Below, in pieces: positions 9,249 through 19,040 of a DNA stretch of 43,054 bases. The stretch comes from Saprolegnia diclina VS20. Its lineage: Eukaryota; Oomycota; Saprolegniomycetes; Saprolegniales; Saprolegniaceae. Every line of letters starts with the position of its first letter. Within the stretch, counting starts at the first letter, position 1. Under the pieces are notes generated by a model that saw only the letters and a program-made list of their open reading frames with translations, had not been told where the DNA came from and ran no database searches. Location of the stretch: the NCBI RefSeq assembly GCF_000281045.1, contig NW_008246168.1:51520-94573 (forward strand), read 5' to 3'. A program made the translations under genes and the position numbers.

Positions 9249-11745
9249 GCGTGCATCTCGGCCATCTCTCGAAAAAGTGCATCGGTCGCGGGGAGGTGGA
9301 GCGCCAGCGACCTCTTGGCCCGACCGAGGTACACGCGGCAGGACGGCCAGCGCTCGGCGTTGAAGAGCAGCTAGTTGCACGGAGAGAGATGAACGACAGA
9401 TTCAACTCAGATGCGAAATGTACCTGTGCCGCCTTCAAGTACTCGTGCCCGAGCTCTGCGTCGAGAGGGTCGTAGTGCGCCTCGAGCAACGCAATCGCTT
9501 GCACGCACGCGTCCGACGCGGCAGCAAAGTCGCCCTGCACCGCCCACAGCTGCGCGCGCAGGTCCAAAGCCTCGGCGATCGCGAGGTGGTTGGGCGGCAG
9601 TGCCGTGACGCGGCTGGCGACAAGTGCATCGACTGCGGTGTGCAGCTACGCCAAGGATGAGGCAACGTGGTGCATGACACGACCTACCGCCGCCGTGTCA
9701 TCGCCACGCGCAAGCCTCTCATGAATCGCATCGGCCGCGCGCTTGGTCGCTGCGAGGAAGCGACCGATTCCTTCATCTCTCTCGGTTGAGACCGGTGCTT
9801 GGCAGGCAGCACAGGCACAATCGAACCCGTACTGTTCTTGGAGCATTCGCTGCCGCTCCGCCGTGGGCATCTTGGCGCGGTGTGGGCCGTACGAGATGGC
9901 GATGCCGTCGCCTTGGGCCACGGCCCGCGTTGTCACGAGTCGAAGCGTGCGCCCATCAAAGTGCACGCTCGCATTCGGGGCGCACGAGTGGTTGCACATG
10001 GCCATGGCGGGAAAGAGCCCGGTGCCGAGCCGGGCCTGGCCCACCACGTCGACGCCACCCTGCGCAATGGCAGATGCCGTTGTCGTGATCGCGACTTGGT
10101 TGATCGAGACGCGACTCGCGGCGGCAAGAAGGCGACGCGCCATCTCTTCGGTTGTCGACGCACTGACTTGGTTTCGACTTGACGCGAGGGCGGCCGCGTA
10201 GAGGACGCGCGCCACGAGCGTGGATGGCGCGACCATCTCGACATCGTCGTGGAGCGTCAACAGCTCGTCATGCCGGTGGCCCATGAAGCGGAACTCGTTC
10301 GGCGTAACCCTTGTCCACGTGTCGGTCTCGGACTGGAGCGCGCTAAGAAGCACGCGGCTGGTCGAGCGCACTCTCACATGCTGCTCGGGCGCGACCCGAG
10401 AGACGACGCCTTGGAGCCATGTCGACGGTACTTGCAAGCACGCCTCGTCGCAGTAGAGATGGACGAGACACTCGGTCGCCAAGTGCGACACAAAGGCGTA
10501 GCCGGCCACGCGTCCACTGTTGCACAATGCGAAAGCAGAGCCGTCGACCGTCCACGTCGGTAGTGCTATGACGAGATCCGGGACCGTGCGGGCGATATCT
10601 CCTGGAAGCGGCGCGCAATGGAGCAGCCGCTTGAGCTCGTAGACATCGTCGCGACGCCACGGCCGCACATCATCACTGATGCTAACGGCGGACTCGACGC
10701 GAAACTGCATGGCGACGCGCAGCAGCAGCCGCGACGGACAGTCCAGGTGCATCGAGCAAAGCGCGTCGTGCCAGGTGGTCGCAGCCGCGCGACAGACGTC
10801 GCTGCAGTAGACAGCGCACGCGCACGCATCGCACGGCACGAGGTTCGCGCAGACTGCAAAGCATCTCTCACAGCGCGTTACGGGGTCGAGGCCCGCCGAC
10901 GCGACAGGGTCTTCGACGAGCACGACTGTGCCCGCTGGGATCGGTTGCGTGGCCTCGAGGTACCGGCCGGCGAGCTCGGATGTGGCGACGCGGACGTGTT
11001 TGTGGTAGGCTGGGTGCGAATAGATGGTCTCGGCGAGGGGCGGCGGCAAGACAACAACCGCGGCCTTGAAGGGATCGACGGCTCGCGGCGTCTCGACGAG
11101 CGCCTTGGCCATGGCGAGATCGTCTCGCGCGATGTTCAATGGCTCAACCTCGGGACGGAGGCTGGCGCAGAGCGTGGCGGCGAGAGTGGAATCGGTTGCG
11201 ACGCACGCCTCGAGGACCTTGGCGCGACGGAACCACGCTTTTGGGTACGGCGGATAGCTCGTGATCGCGCGCGTCGCATCGGCAAACGCGTGTTCGAGCG
11301 CTCCGAGTGCGTGCCATGCGGCGCATCGGTTGGTAAACCTATCGGATGCTACGGTCAATCGCGGCCAAGCGTCGAGGTAGACTACGTACAGAATGCTCTG
11401 GAGCTGCGCCGTCGGCTCGTCGTCGATCGTCAGTAGCCGCAAGCCCTCCGAGAACGCTGCAATGGCCTCCTTGAAGTGTTTGGCTTTAAAGGCAGCATTG
11501 CCGCGGTCCTTGAGCGCATCCGGCGTCGTACTAGTCTTGCTTGGCGGCGTGCTGCGGACGACGTTGCGCAGCGTGGCCTCAGCGCTGGGCGTGGCCGTGA
11601 TCGCGACCACGTCGTGGAGAAGCGCTGCCATGAGCAGCCTTCGGTCCTCTGTGCGTTCCATCTTCTGGATCGCATCGACCTCGAACGCCGGCGGAAGAAG
11701 CGCCCGCACGGCGTCCGTCAAGCGCTCGCTGCTGCTCGGTGCCAT
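9227..11745 (-). CDS. SMYD-like protein: TPR, SET with MYND zinc finger
   Basis: Exons 11390-11745, 9688-11338, 9424-9645 and 9227-9370 give 790 residues. The N-terminal part has TPR units (ALKDRGNAAFKAKHFKEAI, then SILFTNRCAAWHALG after removing a 51-bp intron at 11339-11389). The MYND finger is CERCFAVC...CDACACAVYCSDVC. The SET core shows MCNHSCAPNASVHFDG and a GDGIAISYGPHRA motif, with a post-SET-type CACAAC. SMYD proteins transfer methyl groups from SAM to lysines of histones or other proteins. More helical repeats follow at the C-terminus. An upstream in-frame ATG at 11817 would add a hydrophobic leader, but it touches the stop of the preceding gene (11814), so MAPSSS at 11745 is preferred. 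The 51-bp intron has a length divisible by three and no stop, so it could be retained without a frameshift. Confidence 0.85.
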
Positions 11746-11813
11746 CGCGATCCACGAGATGGCGGAAACCAGGACAAGTCCGAAAAGCCCAAAATAATAT
11801 AATTCCACGGCGC

Positions 11814-13679
11814 TCAATATTTATTATAATTTTGATATCTTGGCGGCGGCGGGCGCGGAATCTCGCCGTAGCCGGCCGGTGGAAGGTCGTGGTAGCCGAG
11901 CGGGGCGGCCGTGGGATGGTCATGGTACACGTACGGATTGCCGCCGCTGGCGCCGTACCCGCGCGCCGGACGAGGCTGGACGAGCATCTCGTTCATGGAC
12001 GTAATGAGGTACGTCTGGTGCGCGATCGACTCGTGCATCTCGTCGATGCGCAGCGCCATCTCTTCCTTCGTCAGCGACGACCACGAGCTGCTAGTCGTTG
12101 CGATCGATTGACTTTCGAGGCTTCCGCGCCGCGCTGGTCGGCCGCCTTGTCGGGCGCTTGCGCGGGCATCAGCCGCGCTCACTTTGCGTGGCAGCGCTTC
12201 GTCCTTCACCGACGACGTCCACGTCGTGGCCGAGCTCGCCACGCTGCCCTTCCGCGCCACCGAGCCCATAGACGAGGAGCTGTACGTATCGTCGTGCGAG
12301 CTGCACGTCGAGCCAACCACCGAGTTGACGACGGACCCGGACCGGCTCACTTGGCCTACCGCCGGCATGAGCACACGTTGCGACAGCAGAGCGATATGTA
12401 CCTTCGTGGTACGACGCGTGCATCGGGTCGTCAATGTAGATGACCGAGCCGTTGCTGCTGTGCACGGACGCGACGTCGTCCGTGTTGTAGTCGCTCCGCA
12501 CTATGCAGTAGGAAGGTCAGTTCGATCCCACTGCTGTCATATCGGCTCACAGCGCAAGGTCTTGGCTTCGACAAAGCACTGCTTGCAAAACTTTTCTTGG
12601 ACCATGAGCTTGTCCGAGAGCTTCCGCGACGGTCGGTCGACGCAGTAGAGCTTGACCGTGCACGCGCTGCACATGGCGTGGCCGCAGCGCTGGCAGTGGC
12701 CATGGCGCCGAAGGAGGCTGCTGCTCTTCGTGCAGACCGAGCACATTTTGCTACGCCGTCCACGATTACTTCTGTGCTTCCGGCGAGGATACCAACGTAC
12801 GTGTTCTTTGAGAGCGTTGGCGCAAAGCTTCCGGTCGTCAAGAGCAGCGCTTGGTACGCAAACGCTTCGCGCGTCACAGAGAGAAAGTCCTTGGTGAGGC
12901 TCCGCGGGAGGTACACGCCCATGTCTTTCCAGAGCACCATCGTCGACGCCTGTTGCTTCTTGGCCTTGGGCGCAAACCGAATGACTGCGCGGACCGTCAC
13001 AGCGACGCTGCCGTCGTCCGCTGTGCGGTAAAGCTTGACGGTCGCCAGCGACTCCTTGCTCGAGGACGCGCCCTTGGGCTTGGTCGGGTCGGTCATTGGC
13101 TCGGAGATGACAAAGTACGTTTCCCGGCCATGCCGGTCCCGGCGTGTCCCTGCGTACTACGCACCAATGAGCTTACATGAGTTACTGCGCTTCCTGCGAC
13201 GGATCAAGTATCACTTCGACAAAGACAAAGTCGTGCTGGGTCGTGTCGAGGTCGCCGACCACCGGGCTAATCGCGAGCTTGAGCACTTTGACGCCGAGAA
13301 AATGGCCCGCGTCGGTAGGCGACCGGCGCTGCGAGACGTTGAGGACGGCGGCGTCGACGAGCGCGCCTTCGTAGAGTACCGCGCAGTTGGACCGATAGGC
13401 CGGTGTTCGCTCGTTGTAGATGGCCGCGCGAAGCGCATCGAGGTTCGTGTGGAGGCGGCCCGTGCACACATACGTCGCCTTGGCCGCGCTGCTACTGGTT
13501 TGCGCAAAGATGCGCCATCCGTTCTTGTCGAGCGGCCGCGCCCACGAGCTGTCGAGCACGATTGTCGGTTCATGCCACGCGATATGATCCGAGAGCGCTT
13601 GCTGCAGGACGGAATCGAGATTGGCCATGTGCTTGGCGTACGCCTCGGGCGAGAAGGCCATGCGCGGGTACGTCGCCAT
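11814..13679 (-). CDS. START-like and FYVE zinc finger protein
   Basis: Five exons (13215-13679, 12801-13156, 12551-12750, 12402-12500, 11814-12355) give 553 residues. The first ~250 residues resemble the START-like lipid-binding domain common in oomycete FYVE proteins (DFVFVEYAG...RETYFVISEP). A FYVE-type finger follows from residue 277: CSVC, RRHGHCQRCGHAMC, SACT and FCKQC supply eight zinc ligands and a basic patch close to the R(R/K)HHCR signature. FYVE domains bind phosphatidylinositol-3-phosphate on endosomes. Downstream there is a Ser-rich stretch, a short helical/coiled-coil segment (EEMALRIDEMHESI) and a Pro/Tyr/Gly-rich tail. Introns are 46-58 bp. The stop lies only 68 bp before the preferred SMYD start on the same strand. 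Confidence 0.85.
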
Positions 13680-15037
13680 CGTATTATCTCGATCGGCCGA
13701 ATCCCAGAATGGACTGTCGCACGTGCCAAAGTGGATCTGGGCATCCCACTCGCTCCTGCGCGACCAGGTGCCAGTGCCACGTGGGCCGAGCACTGGTACT
13801 ATAAGGTCGTATTGCAGCTGCATCCAACGCAAGGCGTTGGGTACCGAGGCACCACCGTGCAGCGTGCAGGGTGATGGGCCATGACGCACGCATCCGACGG
13901 CGACCTTGGATCCGACGGCGCACCGACTCGTTGGCCAAGCAACCGAATGGTTGCGGTTCAGCTGTGGCGCGGATCTCAGATTCGGCGTCTGTGCGTGCGC
14001 TTCTTTCGAAAACGAACCGTCCAGTTGAACCGTCCCGCGCTGCGGTGCACGGTGAACTCGAAGAAACTCAGCTCGCGTCAACCCCAATGTCTCCCGTCCT
14101 TACACGCCCGTGGAGCTCCCATCGGGCCGTCACCCAATGCCCGATTCCGCGCAAACACACAAGTGCGCCTTCACGGCCGGTGCTAGCTTGGCGCGCCGAC
14201 CACATCGTACGTGGCTACCACGTCGACACGAACGCGTCCCAGTGAGAACTCGGGATGTCTTTGTCTTTCACGGGGACGGTAGCGGAGCTATCATAGACGG
14301 GGCGAGCAATCGCGTCGACCTCCGCAGCGGGATACTACCACGGTGTCGAACCAGGCTACGACGCTGTCTGTCACGCGCTTGGCGCGCGATTGCTTCTCAT
14401 CCCACGGTGCGTCAAGACAAGTGTGGTGTGCCACGGTTCCGCACGATTCCGCAAGACTCTGTACGACGAGTACTAGAGTGTAGTTGCCATTGTACCATTG
14501 GCTGCATACCCATCAAGCCGACAACAATGCATATGGATATGTGGTCCGGTGGGTTTGCGTGCAGGAGCGAACGACCTGCTCGCCCTGTCTGCTGCCTGCA
14601 ACCGCCGAAAGAGACGTTCAAGCCGACAACAAGTTAGCACTGATCGCAGCACAAGCGTGCGTGGTTTCCGCAATGGTGTACGTCTGCATCTGTGTCGGTG
14701 ACGCTGCGTCAAGTGGTTGCTCAAGCAATTGACCGCAGAAAGCCTGTGCTACGCCGGCGCCACGACCGAAAAAGACACGGGATGGGCCTGGCATATCAGT
14801 AGCCACCGCCGTGAATCAGGAGCAAGGCCGAGCACCACCGACGGTGCTATCGCAGGTCCTCTCCCTGCATGGACTCCTCGGGTTTGAGTCTTCGTGTGTG
14901 ACCGAGCGAGGCAAAGACAGGCGGACGATTGCAAAGATACACAGCACTTATCCGGATATACCATTCTTATCCGGCTAAACCTGGATTATCCGGATGCATC
15001 CGCGCAGGCTTGGTCGTTGACACAACCGTGACGAAGG
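13680..15037. other. Intergenic region without a supported gene
   Basis: No ORF in this 1.36-kb stretch shows a known motif or a consistent spliced frame. The right end holds an evenly spaced TTATCCGG array, listed separately. Two copies of AAGCCGACAACAA lie near 14,515 and 14,622. Confidence 0.5.
14948..14993 (+). promoter_or_regulatory. Three TTATCCGG motifs at exact 19-bp spacing
   Basis: TTATCCGG occurs at 14948-14955, 14967-14974 and 14986-14993, exactly 19 bp apart and 45-90 bp upstream of the next start codon (15038). The same motif occurs inverted at 31295-31302, about 80 bp upstream of the FANCM-like start, and once at 1690-1697. The position suggests transcription factor sites. No binding protein can be named. 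Confidence 0.5.
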
Positions 15038-16404
15038 ATGGCGTCGGCCGCGGAGGACGTAGGCCGCGGCGTCGTGGCGACGCTCAGTGCGGTGGCCTTG
15101 CTCGGCTTTGGCGAAGCGTGCGTACTCTGCAAGAAGCCCGTGCCATTGCGCTATGCGCTGCGCTTTGCAACGCACAACGTGCTGCATAGCTTTGTGTGGC
15201 GAACAGTCGAGTCGCCGCTGCTGTGCCACGCCGCGCGCCTGCCCTCGGTCGCCTTGAACGACACGAGCTTGCTCTCCGAAAGCCTCCGTGCTATGCGGTA
15301 TCTCATTGCAAGCTACGGCCTTTTGCACCAGCTCTTGCGACTGCAGACGCCCGCTATGCCACGCCGTGAGGCGACCCGCGCGCCATTCGACCGCGTCGTG
15401 CGGCTGAGCCCCGATGCGTCGCGACTCTCAAGCGCCTTTTTACAGCCAGACGATGCAAGCAGCAGTACGACGAGGGTGCTGCCGATTGCATGGAACGCGG
15501 TGTCCCGTGAAGACGTCCATATCCAAATGCACGAGGTGCCTCTTGTCAACGCATCGAACCCGATCTCATGCGTGGCGCCTCTCTACGTAGTGGTGTCTGC
15601 AGCACGAAGCCCCGCTTCGCGACGATCTCTTGTTGCTAGAAGTCGACCTTTCGGCGCCCTTTGCGGACTCTGCGCAGGCTGACATGGCCGTGCACGCCAT
15701 GCGCGGCCTCGTGCGCCCCTTCCGCGGTCCCGACGGTATTCCCAGATCGCACACCAGTACATATCCGATCTTATCGTGGAATAGCGCTCGCGCGGCACTT
15801 GGATGCGACTGTTGTCGCGCTCGCATCGCCGTGGGCGATCCCGCCTCTGCTGGGGCACCCGTCGTGCGACGTGGTTGTCAACACGTCGTCGGTGGTGGCG
15901 CACACCGTAGCGGGCTTTGTCGGCCGCGCGCAAGCCACGCCGACAAGCAATGTCTACGTGTATGCTGATGGCGCCGCGCTCACGCAAGGGCTGCTGCAAG
16001 AAGACATTGTTGCAACTGCCGTCGTATCGAGCGAGGTAGTCGAGACGGCCGGCGTCTTCATTGTCGCACTCGAGCACGGGGATGCAGCGTGCGTCGAGCG
16101 CCTCGTGGCACAAGGTACTGTCAATCGCGACGCTGCCCAAGCGGAGACACGTGGTGTAGGCGTGGCACCGACCCAGATTATTTGGGTGCAGCAGCAACCG
16201 GAACGCGTCACGTCGGCGGCATGGGTCGTCCACGTTCCAGCGCTGTTGAACGAGGAGCTCGCTGTGATCCGCGCCCAGCTGCGCTGCGGTATGCCCACGG
16301 CGCTCGTCCAAGACAACGTGCGCGACAAGTACGGTCCGCTCAACGCGCTGCAGGGGGACACACCGTTCCGACGGGACCGACACTCGGTCGTTCGTGTAGT
16401 GTAG
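15038..16404 (+). CDS. Unrecognised protein, 420 aa
   Basis: Three exons (15038-15535, 15591-15735, 15785-16404) splice to one frame of 420 residues through introns of 55 and 49 bp, both ending in TAG. I do not recognise the family. Near the N-terminus there is a moderately hydrophobic segment (about residues 13-28) followed by a CVLCKKP cysteine pair. The middle includes FVWRTVESPLLCHAARLP. The C-terminal half contains DVVVNTSSVVAHTVAGFVG and VYVYADGAALTQGLL, which could form a Rossmann-like alpha/beta fold, but no nucleotide-binding motif is clear. The start at 15038 follows the phased TTATCCGG motifs. The gene is convergent with NOSIP, stop to stop 86 bp apart. Confidence 0.7.
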
Positions 16405-16490
16405 TCGTGATAACTCGATTGCGGCAGTAGAGACGACGTGCGATGGTGGTCGATGGTCGTCGTATCGAAAAACAAGAAGAGAGTTTCTTA

Positions 16491-17391
16491 TTAAGTCATG
16501 CTCGGTCGGTACTTTTTGGCTTCGACTTGGCTGTGAGCGCTGTAGCTCGTGCCACCGGCCTGGAGATGTACAATGTCTTTGGTTCGGAGCTTGAGGCCCG
16601 TGATGGGGCATGTCATCGATGGCGTCACCATCTCTTTGAGGCACGACTCCATGATCACTTGGCCCGACGGTCGAAGGAGCACGGCCATTTGATGCGTGAT
16701 CGCCTTGTTGCTGACCTACATAGCCGGTGAGAGTCGCGAGATGGCGTCGCAAGGGTCGTACGGCACAGAGAACGACGCTTTCGCCCTTGGTTTCGTTCTC
16801 GGAGCGCTTGAGCTGCACGGGCATGAGGTGCTTGAGCTTCAGCGGCTTGTTGCTCATCGGGTCCCGCGTGAGCTCGTCGGGTTTGTCCATCGTCACTTCG
16901 GCCGTTGGCGTGAAGCCCGGCACCCAGAACGACGTGCGCTTGAGCTCATGGCTCTTTTCTTCGAGTGTCTCGAGGTCGACTTTCGACATGATCTGCAACG
17001 CAGCGCGCTCTGCAGCGCTCTTCTTGAAGGGCACGGCGGTCGTGCCGCTCATTTTAGCTTCGAGCTGCGTGCGCTCGGCCTCGTGCTTGGTCGCCTCGTC
17101 TTTCGCCGCGCGACCTTCTTCCTGCGCCTTGAAGGCCTCCACGTTGAGCTTGATCTGTTTCTTTTGTGCCAGAAGGTTGGCGTAAATGCAGCCCTTGCAG
17201 AAGAGGAAGCCGCAAGGACTCGCGAGCGGCTCCATCTTGTCCAGGATCGGCTTGAGGCAGAGGCAGCAGCTGCCGAACGCGAGCTGCGCGTCCTTCCCGA
17301 AGCGGCGCTTGAGCGTGCCATGGCCCGCGGCCTGCTTCTCGCGGTACGTAAAGTGGTGCGTTGCCGTCGAGTTCTTGGAGTGGCGGCTCAT
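16491..17391 (-). CDS. NOSIP: NOSIP-like U-box E3 ubiquitin ligase
   Basis: Two exons (16762-17391 and 16491-16715, intron 46 bp) give 284 residues, close to the usual ~300 of NOSIP. The start MSRHSKNSTATHHFTYREK matches the conserved N-terminus of the family. It is followed by a split RING/U-box-like part with CCLCLKPILDKM and GFLFCKGCIYANLL, then a charged coiled coil (about residues 80-130). The second U-box half reads VLCAVSNKAITHQM, LLRPSGQVIMESC, MTCPITGLKL and DIVHLQAGGT. In animals NOSIP binds nitric oxide synthases and works as a nuclear ubiquitin ligase that also associates with the spliceosome; the latter role is likelier to be general in eukaryotes. The ATG at 17391 was chosen because family similarity starts there. 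Confidence 0.92.
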
Positions 17392-18581
17392 CCTGTGGTC
17401 GCTGCAATATGGAAAACTCTCTGTCGCACACCATTTAATACATATGACATGATTGGGGCAAAGTCGATATGCCTTTAATAGTGTTATGTGTTTTAAACAC
17501 ATACCTGATGACAGTATTTCCCCAACGCACGAAACAGTGTTGCTGTGGAAGTGAGTCTATTTATGTGAAACCGCTACACCAGTCCAACCAAGTGTGGAAA
17601 TAACGCATGCGTTTAAACAAACTACCCACCCCGACGACATGCGGCTTGTACATCAGTCCTCTAGAAGGCAAGCCAGCTTGTTCGCAAGGAACAGGACAGA
17701 TGAAAACACTGCAAATAATAGTTGCGCTTACGTCATTTTTGGCCAAGCCAAACTGCACATTTCTATCTCTCTCACAACACATATACTGCGGGGTGTGAGG
17801 AGCGCGTGGGTGGTTTTGCACGGTGGCAAATCCCCAATCCACAGTGGCAAATCGCGTAGGACACTATGCGACATCGCTCGACGCGCGTCCATGGGACCAC
17901 TGCGCAATTGCACGACGATCACGCGAGATGCTGTTCCGGCGTCGTCGCAGCGCACGAGTTTGCACGGCTGCGATTTGCTGTGATGCGCGTGTGCAGTGGA
18001 GGGACCTCTGGGTGAGATCTGGGTCACCAACGAAGAATACCCAAGACCAGAATATACACTGTATAGCCTCTGCGTTTACAGTACATGTCGATCGATAGAC
18101 AGTGTATGAGTACCCCGACAGGCGTGCAATGTGTAGCGCGTGTGGTAGTTGCACGTGAACGAGGCGGACTCTGCACCCAGCACGATCAACCCTTGGCTAA
18201 GAAGGGAATTCTGGTCTCTATTCGTGCGGCTTTGGGACTTGCTTTGTCGTCACCAGAAACCTGCAAACCTGCTTTTCCTGTGAATTGTGGCAGTGTGGAT
18301 CGTTACACGCCGCACACCGCGTCTGAGTCGAGACGAGGATTACACGTGGTTTCGCCATTGGTGTGTCGACGACGTCACGCAGGATGCGGCTGCGCGGCCC
18401 GCCCTCTGCTCGGTGAGGCAGCGAGCGGTTCTCACAGTAAATCGCTGGCGGTGCTCGGTCATTGCGTCCACCTCGAGTAGCCAAGTCGCTCAAGCTACTT
18501 GTATGTGACATCGGCGATTGTTTCGTCGCAGAGAAAGGAATTAAATTAGAGTACTGTACAGGCCGGCTTCTCGATCGTCGG
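17392..18581. other. Intergenic region without a supported gene
   Basis: This 1.2-kb stretch has lower GC than the flanking genes and only short unrelated ORFs. One of 131 codons on the plus strand (18085-18480) has no recognisable domain and no good start context, and is not called. Confidence 0.45.
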
Positions 18582-19040
18582 CTATTGAATAAAGGTCATG
18601 GCGAGCGCGCGGAGCGGGTAGAGCGCGACGCGCTCTTCGTGCGCCACCTCGGCCATGATGGCGTCGTACGTGAAGTCGAGAAAGTAGCACGACTCATAAA
18701 TAGTGTCGAGGTCGTCAAGCGGTTTCTTGTTGCGCGCGACCATCATGTTGAAGCGCGTGAACGGAATGCGCTTGCCGCCAACGCAGTACTTGTCACGGGT
18801 CTTGAACTGGTCCGGGATCGCGACCGGTGCGCGCTGCCACTTGACCTCCTTGCGCGCGTAGCTCGACGAGCGCTGAAGGTACGTGTCGGCGTAGCTAGTG
18901 GTCGCGTACGAGCCGCTGCTAAAGCTGTACGTCGTCGCCTTGACGGGCGATGTCGACTTGGTCGGCGATGTCATCATCATGCACGAGTCCTCGTCTTGGT
19001 TGTTGCTGAACGACGGCGCCCGGTGCTCCATTATCTTCAT
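18582..19040 (-). CDS. Small protein of unknown function, VGGK-PFTR family
   Basis: An intronless ORF of 152 residues on the minus strand. The first ~70 residues are Ser/Thr/Tyr-rich and probably disordered. The second half contains YCVGGKRIPFTRF, followed by a basic block (VARNKKPL) and a more hydrophobic, helical end with repeated aromatic residues (YESCYFLDFTYDAI). A gene 2.8 kb to the right (21808-22170) carries the same core motif, which supports both as real coding sequences. The function is unknown. A second ATG at residue 4 is a possible start. Confidence 0.62.
   Translation of the reverse strand: MKIMEHRAPSFSNNQDEDSCMMMTSPTKSTSPVKATTYSFSSGSYATTSYADTYLQRSSSYARKEVKWQRAPVAIPDQFKTRDKYCVGGKRIPFTRFNMMVARNKKPLDDLDTIYESCYFLDFTYDAIMAEVAHEERVALYPLRALAMTFIQ

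Noticed and set aside
11745-11817. Start of the SMYD protein at 11817 with a hydrophobic N-terminal anchor
   Set aside because: That ATG touches the stop codon of the preceding gene on the same strand, so the hydrophobic stretch is more likely translated 5' leader.
18085-18480. A 131-codon plus-strand ORF with spaced cysteines (GGLCTQH) recalling oomycete WRKY19-like repeats
   Set aside because: Only one weak partial match, no repeated units, and a poor start. Probably chance.
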